Source: a virus. From it: a DNA stretch of 56,524 bases. Every line of letters begins with the position of its first letter. Position 1 is the stretch's first letter. Of this stretch, positions 45,590 to 54,405 are shown piece by piece. A program made the position numbers and the translations under genes. Under the pieces are notes generated by a model that made no database searches, had not been told where the DNA came from, and worked only from the letters and a program-made list of their open reading frames with translations. The stretch is from positions 1 to 56,524 of the IMG/VR virus record IMGVR_UViG_3300005613_002794; one strand, written 5' to 3'.

Positions 45590-47607
45590 TGACTGAATAC
45601 AGCGCGATTGTCGTCGTTCAAACTAACGAGGCAGACCAGCCTACTAATTTATTAGCCCTTAATGAGGGCGACACTATTTCTTCAGGCGTATTACCTGACT
45701 CTGTAAGACAGGCTGTTTCTGGAGTTTCTGAAGTATCTTCTACAGTATATGATAACTCATCCTCTTGGGGGTTAGGACTTGATGCGGGTACTAGAGCTGA
45801 TATTGAATCTGTTTCTGGTACTGTTCGAGATACCTCAGGTGACTACACCGAGGCTTCAGTTGGATTTAGAATCTTTTCAGGTGACATTCAAGCCTCTACT
45901 TCTTATGTTTCAAGCTACGCTACTGATGTTTCAACCTATATTGAAGATAATAGGACATCTTGGGAGCAGGGAATTGATGCGGATACTCTAGCAGACATTG
46001 AATCGGTTTCAGCTACTGTTCTAAATACTTCAGGTGACTTGGTTGAAGCTTCTGCTGGATTTAGAGTCTTTTCAGGTGACATTCAAGCCTCTACCACATA
46101 CTTGTCTGGTTACACTGATGATTTAGAAACATCTGCTAGAAACTTATCAGGATTAGTAGATTCTTCAACAGCCATTCTTGATGGTAGTGTCGTTGCTCTA
46201 AATGCTTCTTCTGATAGACTATTTGTTTTTTCAGGTGATGTAGAAACGTCTACTGCTACTTTGGATAGTCGGGCTGATGCTATAGATTTAAGCACTAATA
46301 CATACTGGAATAAAACCTATGAAGATGTAAATACTAGTTCCACTAATTGGAATTTTACTTATATAGGTGTAAATACGAGTGCTCACCCTATATGGAATGC
46401 TACAGCAGTGGGAGTCTCTACTAGTGCTAATACATACTGGAATAGAACCTATGAAGATGTAAATACTAGTTCCACTAATTGGAATTTTACTTATATAGGT
46501 GTAAATACGAGTGCTCACCCTATATGGAATGCTACAGCACTGGGAGTCGCTACTAGTGCTAATCCATATTGGAATAGTAACTACGAAGACGTTCAAGCTA
46601 ACAGAGATGCTTGGGCAGTAACTTCTGGCATAGCTAGTGGTTTCGGTTTTGTACCTAACGCCCCTACAAAAACTCTCTCTTCAGTAGCCATTTCTGGTTT
46701 TGGTGATGGGGATACCTCAGGTGTTACTATTTTTGATGGAGCCATCCCTGTATACTCTGAAGAATTAGGTAGGTTTAACTATCTTCCATATATTGCGGAG
46801 CCCGCTGGCGGTTTTGAGGCAGTAGGGGAAAATGAGCCACCTGTATCAATTGGAATAACAGAGTTTGGAGGATTCCAATTTACCAATGAGAGTGGTACTC
46901 CTCAACTCTTGATTGATACCCAAGATGGATTCTTATCAGGAACTGGCTCCTTTGATATGTCTAGTATTCGTTCTGTCAAGGCAGGAACAGGAGATTTTAC
47001 CACAGCTAGTGCTGAAACTCAGGTAGTAGAGAGTGAATTAAAAGTGCGTGGAGCGGCTTTTTCTCAATTGGATAGAGGCTACAAGGCTACAAGTACAGAT
47101 AGGTTTGCTGTAAACGGATCTGGTATAGGTACAGGAGCTGGTGATATTTATATTGTCAACGCAGGAGCACCATTTATCTACTACGAAACTTCTACCGATG
47201 GTTCAGTTAGAAACGGATCTAATGAACTTGGATTAGGAGCAACTCCAATGTACACGGTCTCCTCGACGCCAGATTCTTATTTGTCTGGAACAATTGATGC
47301 CTTTTATGACAACTCAGCATATGCCAGAACAGTAGTATCCTCTACAGGAGTTTATGAAATCCAGGCTATGATGAACGTCTCATCCCTCGGGGAAATTGAC
47401 GTTGTGTATGGTGTACAGATTGATGGCGTTGATATCGCGCAAACAGGGGACACCGTTGTTGGTATCTCCGCTCCGCATTATATGTTATCAAAACTTCAAT
47501 TTGTAAAATTTTTAAATGTTGGACAAGAAATTAGAGTTACTTTAACTGCGGCGGCACAGCATATAATTGCAAAGGGTTCTAACCTACTAATACGAAGAAT
47601 AGGATAA
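45589..47607 (+). CDS. Tail fibre or head fibre-like protein with a trimeric C-terminal domain
   Basis: 672 residues. The shaft carries two repeat families: about 60 residues around ADIESVSxTV...FSGDIQAST, and an exact-looking 43-residue repeat (NTSSTNWNFTYIGVNTSAHP) at 46291-46555. The last 170 residues resemble a C1q/TNF-like jelly roll (GVYEIQAMMNVSS, VQIDGVDIAQ, LNVGQEIRVTLTAAA), typical of trimeric fibre tips. It is a candidate receptor-binding protein. Confidence 0.72.
   Translation: MTEYSAIVVVQTNEADQPTNLLALNEGDTISSGVLPDSVRQAVSGVSEVSSTVYDNSSSWGLGLDAGTRADIESVSGTVRDTSGDYTEASVGFRIFSGDIQASTSYVSSYATDVSTYIEDNRTSWEQGIDADTLADIESVSATVLNTSGDLVEASAGFRVFSGDIQASTTYLSGYTDDLETSARNLSGLVDSSTAILDGSVVALNASSDRLFVFSGDVETSTATLDSRADAIDLSTNTYWNKTYEDVNTSSTNWNFTYIGVNTSAHPIWNATAVGVSTSANTYWNRTYEDVNTSSTNWNFTYIGVNTSAHPIWNATALGVATSANPYWNSNYEDVQANRDAWAVTSGIASGFGFVPNAPTKTLSSVAISGFGDGDTSGVTIFDGAIPVYSEELGRFNYLPYIAEPAGGFEAVGENEPPVSIGITEFGGFQFTNESGTPQLLIDTQDGFLSGTGSFDMSSIRSVKAGTGDFTTASAETQVVESELKVRGAAFSQLDRGYKATSTDRFAVNGSGIGTGAGDIYIVNAGAPFIYYETSTDGSVRNGSNELGLGATPMYTVSSTPDSYLSGTIDAFYDNSAYARTVVSSTGVYEIQAMMNVSSLGEIDVVYGVQIDGVDIAQTGDTVVGISAPHYMLSKLQFVKFLNVGQEIRVTLTAAAQHIIAKGSNLLIRRIG
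46291..46555 (+). repeat. 129-bp tandem repeat in the fibre gene
   Basis: Two near-identical 129-base units and part of a third encode 43-residue shaft repeats, allowing change of fibre length. Confidence 0.75.
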
Positions 47608-47612
47608 ATACT

Positions 47613-47864
47613 ATGCCTGAAACTACACCTCATCCAGAAAAAAAGATTACAATAGGTAAAGAAACACTTATGCCCATCAGTATGGTGATTGCCGTCTGCG
47701 GTGGGGTCGTTTGGATTAGCACTCAACTTAACAATATAAATTATAAGTTAGACGTACTTGAATCCAAACTCCAAGACCAGTGGACTACCAGGGACATGGA
47801 AAACTGGGGCCTACGCTTACAAATGCAGAACCCAGAAATTGTAATTCCAAAAATGAAAGATTAG
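47613..47864 (+). CDS. Small single-pass membrane protein
   Basis: 83 residues. LMPISMVIAVCGGVVWIS (about 19-36) is one transmembrane helix; the rest is a hydrophilic helix (YKLDVLESKLQDQWTTRDME). It resembles XhlA-like small membrane proteins sometimes placed near lysis genes, but no endolysin is nearby. Function open. Confidence 0.55.
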   Translation: MPETTPHPEKKITIGKETLMPISMVIAVCGGVVWISTQLNNINYKLDVLESKLQDQWTTRDMENWGLRLQMQNPEIVIPKMKD

Positions 47865-47887
47865 TCTAACATGCCAGAAATGACACA

Positions 47888-48115
47888 TTAGTCTAACATG
47901 TGGTTTTGTTTGGCTGCTCTTAGCAGTCTCCACATGTAGCTATCTTTTAAATTTTCTAGAGTTGTAATTATATTTTCCAACTTGTGTATTAACTCTTCGT
48001 TAACAACTCTTGTTTCCGTCGCCATTTTGATTTCTTCTGACACGGAAGTGATTGTCTTTCTATCGTCTTCAGATATTGAGAATATCTGTTTTTCTATAGT
48101 TTCTCTGGCTTTCAT
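47888..48115 (-). CDS. Small helical protein of unknown function
   Basis: 75 residues from ATG 48115, chosen because it overlaps the upstream stop (ATGA). Helical and charged (ARETIEKQIFSISEDDRKTI; EELIHKLENIITTLENLKDS). Part of the minus-strand operon with the oxygenase and helicase. Confidence 0.55.
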   Translation of the reverse strand: MKARETIEKQIFSISEDDRKTITSVSEEIKMATETRVVNEELIHKLENIITTLENLKDSYMWRLLRAAKQNHMLD

Positions 48116-48702
48116 CGTTGTACCTTTATTTTTTTGTCCCAACAGCTAATCATTAAGCTGATTCTTGAGGATCCTGATCGCATATGTCGGATAGGTAAAA
48201 CTCCATGAGCGTGGTTTCCCTCAAAGATTACTAGGCGGCTGGGTTTGTATTCAATCTTTAACCACTTGTTTGCTTTGGATCTTTCAGCTAGATTGTAGAT
48301 ATCTTCCTCAAAAAAGTAGCCTGGATGATATGGTTCGGGATCCATCACAAGCTCGCCGCCTTCGATCTCGTCTCCTCCAAGAAAGAGAACGGCTGTCTTT
48401 TTGGCAGGTTCAATACCTTCTACCTCTTCATCACAATCCACATGATGATGTAGATAGTTATTATTGTGGTCTAAGACGTTAACCCAAACCTCGTAACCCT
48501 TGCCTGTAAACCCTGGATCTACATTAGATAAAGACCTAATAATCTTACAGATATCAGATTCTGTCTTGTCCTTGTGTTTCTTACCCCAAACATACTTGTC
48601 GCTGAAGAAATCAAACTGCCAGGATCCAGCGTAATGAAAAAAGCTATAAAGGTCATCTAAAGTAGAATCTCCACCAAAAAAATCATCTTCTATCTTAATC
48701 AT
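48112..48702 (-). CDS. 2OG-Fe(II) oxygenase-like protein
   Basis: 196 residues. YLHHHVDCDEEV has an HxD-type iron-ligand pair, HAHGVLPIRH the distal His and SSRISLMISCW the Arg that holds 2-oxoglutarate; AVLFLGGDEIEGGELVM is the core strand pair. It is the third such oxygenase here. Substrate unknown. It overlaps both neighbours by four bases. Confidence 0.72.
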   Translation of the reverse strand: MIKIEDDFFGGDSTLDDLYSFFHYAGSWQFDFFSDKYVWGKKHKDKTESDICKIIRSLSNVDPGFTGKGYEVWVNVLDHNNNYLHHHVDCDEEVEGIEPAKKTAVLFLGGDEIEGGELVMDPEPYHPGYFFEEDIYNLAERSKANKWLKIEYKPSRLVIFEGNHAHGVLPIRHMRSGSSRISLMISCWDKKIKVQR

Positions 48703-50072
48703 AGAATTTTTACCGTATGGCCCTCTTTTTCGTAGTGTCGTCTGCGTGCTACAGAGTGATCAGATAGATATTTCTCTTTATCGAGAAAATCATAGATATA
48801 TACTACATCTTTGCTATCATGCCGTCTTAATGCTCGGCCAAGTGCTTGTAAAGTAGCAATTTCGGATTTCATACCTCTTGCATTTATGAAGTGGGTGATC
48901 TCCTCGATATTTACTCCTGTTTGCAGAATTTTTGTTCCAATAAGAACACTAGACTCTGAGCATCCTCTGAATCTAGATATACAGTCATACCGTTCTCCGA
49001 TGGAATTAGCCCCTTCCAAGAACTCAACGGATCCTCCAACCATTTCCTCCAAGGTCCTTCCGTGATCAAGTGATTTGGTAAGAATAAGGATACGGGCTTT
49101 TTTGTTTCTTCTTCTGATGTCATTTACAATTTCTTTTATTATTTTGTTTCTGGGTTCGTTGTTTACAATGTAATCATCATAAACGTCAAGGAACCCCATG
49201 TCCTCATCGACTCCACTAGCTTCGTAGGGTCTGTCAATGAGTTGTATGATTGGTTTTGTGAGTTTGCCTTCATCAACTAGATCGGCTGTTGCCACGGTCT
49301 GTAGGACGCTCCCTAGAGCGCCCTCTAGGTTGTATCGAGGGATCTTCTCACTTGGAGGCGTAGCGGTGAATCCGAAGCGGTACACGGCGTTAGGGAAGCT
49401 CCTGATGGCTGTCAGGGTGGTCTTCCCATTAGCGAACTCATGGCACTCGTCAACCATAAGCACTTCAGCTTCGGTCAAGTGTGTGTCTAAGATTCTTTCG
49501 ATGCTTTGTACAGTACATAACATAATATCACCACAAACAAAACCCTCACCAAAACAAAGCCCAATATTATCAAATCCACAAGCTTTAGTAAGGAAATCAT
49601 ATGTCTGCGTCAGTAGCTGTTTCGCATTGAACAAGATCACCATCTTTTTACCCTCTAGAGCTTTGATCAAACCAGCCATGATCAAAGTTTTTCCTGAGCC
49701 AGTTGGAGACTTGATAACACCTCTCATCTTATCTAGGCCCTGAGCGATAAGTTCTTTTTGGTAGTCGTAGTAAGTAAATCCTGGTATTGTGTAATCTACT
49801 TTTTGTATTTCAGAAACAGGAAGATGATCTAGAACTATCTCGGGATCACAATCAATCTTCTTTAAGTCCTCAAGTAACCTAGATAATAGGCCAGTCTTAA
49901 ATACGCCAGACTTAGAAATAAAGTAAGTTTTACCATCCCATTGTCTCCGCTTGTACGCAGGCGAGTACCTGGCACCAGGAACATTGAATGAGTAAAGCTC
50001 ATATAGTGCTTTTAGAAGCTCGGGATTGTCGGTTTCTATACGAGAATTTATTGTATCGACATAGATCTTCAT
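48699..50072 (-). CDS. UvsW-like SF2 helicase
   Basis: 457 residues from ATG 50072. N-terminal domain with YKRRQWDGKTYF, then YDYQKELIAQ (Q-like motif), SPTGSGKTLIMAGL (motif I), LMVDECHEF (motif II, DECH), GFTATPP (III), ILTKSLDHGRTLEE (IV) and QALGRALRRH (VI). This is the order of T4 UvsW and RadH-type helicases that rewind or branch-migrate recombination intermediates. TATAAT (50084-50079) sits six bases before the ATG. Confidence 0.86.
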   Translation of the reverse strand: MKIYVDTINSRIETDNPELLKALYELYSFNVPGARYSPAYKRRQWDGKTYFISKSGVFKTGLLSRLLEDLKKIDCDPEIVLDHLPVSEIQKVDYTIPGFTYYDYQKELIAQGLDKMRGVIKSPTGSGKTLIMAGLIKALEGKKMVILFNAKQLLTQTYDFLTKACGFDNIGLCFGEGFVCGDIMLCTVQSIERILDTHLTEAEVLMVDECHEFANGKTTLTAIRSFPNAVYRFGFTATPPSEKIPRYNLEGALGSVLQTVATADLVDEGKLTKPIIQLIDRPYEASGVDEDMGFLDVYDDYIVNNEPRNKIIKEIVNDIRRRNKKARILILTKSLDHGRTLEEMVGGSVEFLEGANSIGERYDCISRFRGCSESSVLIGTKILQTGVNIEEITHFINARGMKSEIATLQALGRALRRHDSKDVVYIYDFLDKEKYLSDHSVARRRHYEKEGHTVKIL

Positions 50073-50078
50073 CACACT

Positions 50079-50084
50079 ATTATA
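50079..50084 (-). promoter_or_regulatory. Leaderless -10 box of the helicase operon
   Basis: TATAAT followed by AGTGTG and the ATG at 50072, the six-base gap of the array promoters. No good -35 is seen. Confidence 0.55.
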
Positions 50085-50115
50085 GATTAGGAATTATGCC
50101 TATAGGAGTTGAAAT

Positions 50116-50859
50116 ATGCTAAACCAACCAGTTAACGATGAAGCCAAGCAGGCGGTCATTGATGAAATTTTAAAAGAGCTTCCCACAGATACTGCTGTGG
50201 AAGTGGAGCTACCCTCTGAGTCTAAAGTCTATAGCTTAGAAGACCCAGGGGCTCCAATCACCATCCGTCCTATGACATTTGAGGACGAGAAGGCTCTAGT
50301 CAGTGCTGGTAAGGGTGATGATCCAGTAAACTTGATTCTACAAAGGTGTACGACCAATATCAAGATTCCAGATCTCCTTTCCATGGATAAGCTTTACCTT
50401 ATCATGAAACTGAGAGAGATTTCTTATGGAGATGATTACAACACCTTGTTGGTGTGCTCTCACTGTAAGGCTGAGAACCCAACCACTGTTAAGCTATCTC
50501 AATTAAATGTTAACCCTGTTCCTGATGATTTTGAAGACCCTATCACTGTCATGCTTCCAACCATCAAAAAGGAAGCCAAGGTACGTCTTCCTAGAGTTCG
50601 CGATGAGAGAATGATGATGGACACACAAGCAGCCCTTGATCAGATTTGGAGATTTGTGGTGGAGATTGATGGGCATACCGACAAATCAATCGTAGCTCCA
50701 GTCGTTGATAAGTTGCCTCTAAGAGATGTCAGAACCATCCTAAATGCTATCAAGACTGATTACGGCGTAGATACAAAGATTAAATTTGAGTGCAATAGCT
50801 GTGGAGGGGTGACGGTCGTAGACCTGCCAATCGACTCAAATTTTTTCGATGTGAACTAG
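50116..50859 (+). CDS. gp26-like tail assembly/baseplate hub protein
   Basis: 247 residues. ITIRPMTFEDEKALVSAGKG, NLILQRCTTNIKIPDLLSMD, LREISYGDDYNTLLVCSHCK and NSCGGVTVVDLPIDSNFFDV (two CxxC pairs) follow the T4 gp26 family, which has a zinc-binding insert. An AGGAG Shine-Dalgarno lies eight bases upstream. The 3' end holds a canonical slippery site; see the overlapping extended form. Confidence 0.78.
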   Translation: MLNQPVNDEAKQAVIDEILKELPTDTAVEVELPSESKVYSLEDPGAPITIRPMTFEDEKALVSAGKGDDPVNLILQRCTTNIKIPDLLSMDKLYLIMKLREISYGDDYNTLLVCSHCKAENPTTVKLSQLNVNPVPDDFEDPITVMLPTIKKEAKVRLPRVRDERMMMDTQAALDQIWRFVVEIDGHTDKSIVAPVVDKLPLRDVRTILNAIKTDYGVDTKIKFECNSCGGVTVVDLPIDSNFFDVN

Positions 50860-51038
50860 AAGAAGTAATTGATGTAGACAATCTTCTTCTAGAAGCCTAT
50901 ATACTTGTGAAACGAGCCAATTTCACATATTCCGATGTGAAGGAGATGACTCGTACAGAAAGAACAGTATTTCTAAAACTCCTAAGAGAGGACCTGGAGC
51001 GAGAACAAGATGCAATTAAACGGAGTAACAGTAGTTGA
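50116..51038 (+). CDS. Predicted -1 frameshift form of the gp26-like protein (T-domain extension)
   Basis: T TTT TTC at 50841-50847 is in the gp26 reading phase (AAT TTT TTC). Slipping one base back joins the frame RCELEEVIDVDNLLLEAY to NSS*, adding 63 residues and giving about 307. The extension (LEAYILVKRANFTYSDV, then KEMTRTERTVFLKLLRED) looks like the T-domain of tail assembly chaperones, which are made by frameshift in many tailed phages. No ATG opens that frame before its middle. It overlaps the next gene by 29 bases. Confidence 0.6.
50841..50847 (+). promoter_or_regulatory. T TTT TTC slippery heptamer
   Basis: A perfect X XXY YYZ -1 frameshift heptamer in phase, four codons before the zero-frame TAG. 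The -1 frame stays open for 63 codons. Confidence 0.65.
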
Positions 51039-51963
51039 TAGACACAACAGACCCACTGTAATTCAGAAGGTCGCGTTGCGTGCATTCTTTATTAATGATG
51101 GAGAATATTACGATCCTTACGATATTAGTGGAGTAACTATTTTTCAAAAGGCATCTAACTTTACTCCAAGCACAGTTCTCGGCAGCGACAACCTCATCAT
51201 AAGCTCAGTTCCAGGATCAATCATCAAAATGCACTTTACCCCCTCTGGCGATGATGGGGGAACAGCAGGTCAGGATCCAAGTGGATATAACCCAGGAACT
51301 GATATCAGGGCTACCAGCGGAGTTTATCGTGTAAGCAAGGGTGAGTACATGGTGATCCTTGATGGGACGCAAACCACATCGGGGGTCTATGATTTCCACG
51401 GCTCATCTCTCACGGTTGAAAACACTGCTAGTGCTGTAAATGATTATATTGATTGTTGGACTATTCAGTTTGCTCAAGGCTCACTATATCAAACGATAAT
51501 CAATGATTTTCACCTGTATGATGACACGTTCTTCAGCATCACACAACCCCTCCTCCTAGCCAGCAGAAACAAACTAATCAATAGAAACATAGTTCTAAGC
51601 TCAATCGAAGATCTAAAAGTAACAACTGAGATTACAATTCAAAACAAAGACATCGACCAGAGTGTAAAAAATATCTTCAAAGATTCAGCCATCACAAACG
51701 CGATGATGAAGATCGAAAAGGTGAACGAAGATTCAACAACTCTGCCTGCTCACGTTACTGTCTCTGGATTCTCTGACACTAGTGCTCTGATTGACGTTAC
51801 CTCAGATAACACTATGGTTTTGAACTTCGATACCACAACCCTAGCTACCCATGCCAATGTGGCAGACTTTGGAGGTCTAACAGGAACCTACAGGGCCATT
51901 GTGAAATACACACTACTAAATGAAACTATCATATCGTCGCCCTATTACTTTACAATAAGTTAA
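51010..51963 (+). CDS. Tail structural protein of unknown function
   Basis: 317 residues. NGVTVVDRHNRPTVIQKVAL, VTIFQKASNFTPSTVL and long Ser/Thr/Gly beta-rich stretches suggest a virion protein, with a C-terminal Ig-like module (YRAIVKYTLLNETIISSPYY). Located between the gp26-like and tape-measure-like genes, it is probably a tail or baseplate component. It overlaps the convergent primase end by 14 bases. Confidence 0.6.
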   Translation: MQLNGVTVVDRHNRPTVIQKVALRAFFINDGEYYDPYDISGVTIFQKASNFTPSTVLGSDNLIISSVPGSIIKMHFTPSGDDGGTAGQDPSGYNPGTDIRATSGVYRVSKGEYMVILDGTQTTSGVYDFHGSSLTVENTASAVNDYIDCWTIQFAQGSLYQTIINDFHLYDDTFFSITQPLLLASRNKLINRNIVLSSIEDLKVTTEITIQNKDIDQSVKNIFKDSAITNAMMKIEKVNEDSTTLPAHVTVSGFSDTSALIDVTSDNTMVLNFDTTTLATHANVADFGGLTGTYRAIVKYTLLNETIISSPYYFTIS

Positions 51964-52942
51964 TTTCATTTATCATTTTGTATTCAAAATTATAGAGAGA
52001 GCTTTCATTCATAACCCAGGAGTGAAGGCTCTCTCCTTTTACATGAGCTTCGTTCCAATCTTTGCAGCCCTTAGGTGGGGAACAGACGTAGAAATCATCC
52101 ATTAGTCTTTCACGGCGAAGCACATCAAACCTCTGGCATCCCCTAACACCAGCGGTATCACTATCAAAGCCCAGGATAACCCTGCCATCAAATGTTGACA
52201 GGATCTCAGCCTGGCGAGGGCTAATGTAGTTCTTCATGGTGGCTGTAGCGTTCACACCTTGGAGCTGTAGGGACTTAGCATCCAAAGGCCCTTCGCATAC
52301 AACTACATAATCCTCGTCTTCGTTGTAAGGGTACAGGATCTCTGAGGGGTTGGGAGCAGACTCGATAGAAGGGTTTAGATACTTTGGTCTCTGGTCGCCC
52401 AAGGCTCGACCTTGGAAGTAGTATACAACACCATCTTTCTTGAATGGAATTATGATTCTGTTTTGGAACTTGCCATCCATGCACAGGTAGTATTCAGCAG
52501 CAGGGGGATCTTCTACAGAGAAAAGTTTTCTCTCAAACAATAGGCTCCATGCCCTCAAGACATCAGGATCGTCAGAGTGCCCAGACTCAATATTCAAAGG
52601 AATAAGCTTGCTAGTGTCCAACTCAAGCTGACGCTCCTCCTTGATTTGCTCTGGAATGTCCTCACCAATGAACTCAAAGTTCCTGATCATCAGATCCCTA
52701 TAAGCGCGGAAGTAGGGAATATCTTCAGCTTCGGAGTACAGTCTGGTGAAGTTACCTGAGCGCCCAGTCTTGAAACACTGCCACAAACCACTATCTACAT
52801 TGACGCTCATGTGCCTCTTCCAATCATTCCTGACGAAGAGTGATTCCATGATAAATTCCCGACCGTTGGAAGATAACCTTCCTTTATCAGAAAAATTTTG
52901 AGTAATGTAGTCTCTAATAAACTGAGGTGCTATAATGTACAT
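51950..52942 (-). CDS. TOPRIM DNA primase (gp61-like)
   Basis: 330 residues. RNDWKRHMSVNVDSGLWQCF is a degenerate zinc-finger-like start, RIIIPFKKDGVVYYFQGRAL the domain before TOPRIM, YVVVCEGPLDAKSLQ has the TOPRIM Glu and ILGFDSDTAG the DxD. It should make RNA primers for lagging-strand synthesis. Its ATG is in the palindrome ATGTACAT (52935-52942), overlapping the divergent nuclease start. Confidence 0.85.
   Translation of the reverse strand: MYIIAPQFIRDYITQNFSDKGRLSSNGREFIMESLFVRNDWKRHMSVNVDSGLWQCFKTGRSGNFTRLYSEAEDIPYFRAYRDLMIRNFEFIGEDIPEQIKEERQLELDTSKLIPLNIESGHSDDPDVLRAWSLLFERKLFSVEDPPAAEYYLCMDGKFQNRIIIPFKKDGVVYYFQGRALGDQRPKYLNPSIESAPNPSEILYPYNEDEDYVVVCEGPLDAKSLQLQGVNATATMKNYISPRQAEILSTFDGRVILGFDSDTAGVRGCQRFDVLRRERLMDDFYVCSPPKGCKDWNEAHVKGESLHSWVMNESSLYNFEYKMINEINLL
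52931..52942. promoter_or_regulatory. Shared divergent start site
   Basis: TATAAT (52931-52936, plus strand) runs directly into ATGTACAT. The plus-strand nuclease begins at 52935 and the minus-strand primase at 52942, so both start codons share eight bases and there is no intergenic promoter space. Confidence 0.7.
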
Positions 52943-53720
52943 AAAAACTATTTCCGAATCTAAGTATCAAACTTTCAAGCAGTGTAAACTTAAATACCGT
53001 TACCGTTATGTTGATCGTCTGCCTGAGCCAGAGGAGTCTAACACAGACGCTCTCCACTTTGGATCATATATCCACAAGATCCTTGAGGACGGTGTGAACG
53101 CCAAAACTCAAGAGGAGCTTGTCCAGATCGCTGAGGAAGTGAAGGGCACATACAAGGTATCAGAGAAGTACGACGGCAAGGATTTAAAGTGTATCCAGAA
53201 TTTTCTGAAGTTCAATGAACAACTAGAGAATACCGTCGCCTGCGAGCTTGTATTCGAAGTTCCAGTAAAAGACGACATTACCTTGAATGGAGTAATAGAC
53301 CGTGTAATCAAGGGCAATGATGGTGGTTATCTGGTAATCGACTACAAGACATCCAAGCGTGAGAAAAGTAAGGTCGAACTTTACCAGGATTCCCAACTCA
53401 AAGGGTATGTGTACGCTATCAGCAAACTATACGATGTGCCCTACTCTAAGATCATCGCAGCACACTACTACCCACTAACTAACAATTTTGTACACGTTCA
53501 ATACTCTACCCCTCAGATTACAGCCCATGCTCGCAAGATCGTTGATGAAGTCTGGAAGATCCGCAAGAGCAAGAAAGAGGACATGAAGCCTAACCGCAAT
53601 GAATTTTGCTCATGGTGCGCCTACAAGACCTGCTGCCCCGAGTTTAATTCTCCTCAGGCATGTTCTTCCAAGATCGAGCAGTTGAAGGCTAAGAAGGCTT
53701 TGGATAAGTCCCGTAAATAA
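52935..53720 (+). CDS. RecB/Cas4-like PD-(D/E)XK nuclease
   Basis: 261 residues. SKYQTFKQCKLKYRYRYVDR and LHFGSYIHKILEDG are the N-terminal helices, GVIDRVIKGNDGGYLVIDYK holds the D...(D)xK catalytic core, and DSQLKGYVYAI follows. One Cys near residue 17 and the C-terminal CSWCAYKTCCPE could bind an iron-sulfur cluster, as in Cas4. It probably trims DNA ends in recombination or replication. Confidence 0.85.
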   Translation: MYIKTISESKYQTFKQCKLKYRYRYVDRLPEPEESNTDALHFGSYIHKILEDGVNAKTQEELVQIAEEVKGTYKVSEKYDGKDLKCIQNFLKFNEQLENTVACELVFEVPVKDDITLNGVIDRVIKGNDGGYLVIDYKTSKREKSKVELYQDSQLKGYVYAISKLYDVPYSKIIAAHYYPLTNNFVHVQYSTPQITAHARKIVDEVWKIRKSKKEDMKPNRNEFCSWCAYKTCCPEFNSPQACSSKIEQLKAKKALDKSRK

Positions 53721-53985
53721 ACGGAGAGTAGATACTTATATCAATAGAAACAAAGAAGTTATGTACCTGATCAGATGAGTAGTTACACTTCTTAGTTAAA
53801 TAGTTATAAAGCATTTCTAGTTTAATAGGCTTCTGTTTATTCATACCATCAAGAACCTTAAACTGAAAGTGCTTAATAAATTTTTCACTATACTTATGTC
53901 TCCACTTTTCAACAAAAGAATAGCTAAGTGTCTCATTTATAAGATCAAGAAAATCAATAATATCTACATCTAGGTTATAACTCAT
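53689..53985 (-). CDS. Small acidic-basic protein of unknown function
   Basis: 98 residues (MSYNLDVDIIDFLDLINETL start), helical with a Lys-rich centre (EKWRHKYSEKFIKHFQFKVL). It is convergent with the nuclease, overlapping by 32 bases, and divergent from the next gene. Locally AT-rich. No family recognised. Confidence 0.55.
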   Translation of the reverse strand: MSYNLDVDIIDFLDLINETLSYSFVEKWRHKYSEKFIKHFQFKVLDGMNKQKPIKLEMLYNYLTKKCNYSSDQVHNFFVSIDISIYSPFIYGTYPKPS

Positions 53986-54018
53986 GATTAGGGTAATGTT
54001 TATATATAATATAGAGCT

Positions 54019-54405
54019 ATGAGAGGTTTTTCAAAAGAAATCAAGAATTTTCTTACTCAAGTCCAAGCAGCCGATGATTTGAGGATAAGTATTGTCCCAA
54101 AGAGTGAATCCTGTGGTGGCCCAGGGGATATATTATTTTTTCGGTATAAGTTAGGTGAAGGTAAAGGAAGTAGAGCTTTTAGGATTTTTCTCTTGACAGA
54201 GCCTATAACTAAAGATGCTAGAACGGGAAACAGATTGATGACTGGGTTTAGAGTTCCTGAAGATGGCACATATACCCCAGATTCTTTAGAGTCTCTATAT
54301 AAAAATAAGGAGCTTGATAAAGAACAATATAGGACCTACATAATGTCTAGAATATATGGTCCCCTAAGAAAGATTAGCAGACTCCCACAACAGGAGATTA
54401 GATAA
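54019..54405 (+). CDS. Possible tail-associated protein (128 aa)
   Basis: 128 residues (MRGFSKEIKNFLTQVQAADD start). FFRYKLGEGKGSRAFRIFLL and RISRLPQQEIR suggest an alpha/beta fold. TATAAT (54005-54010) lies eight bases before the ATG. It overlaps the tape-measure gene by one base and may be part of the tail operon. Confidence 0.55.
   Translation: MRGFSKEIKNFLTQVQAADDLRISIVPKSESCGGPGDILFFRYKLGEGKGSRAFRIFLLTEPITKDARTGNRLMTGFRVPEDGTYTPDSLESLYKNKELDKEQYRTYIMSRIYGPLRKISRLPQQEIR

Noticed and set aside
47600-47615. T4-type late promoter (ATAAATA) before 47613
   Set aside because: A single short match in AT-rich DNA at a gene junction; no consistent set before other structural genes was seen.
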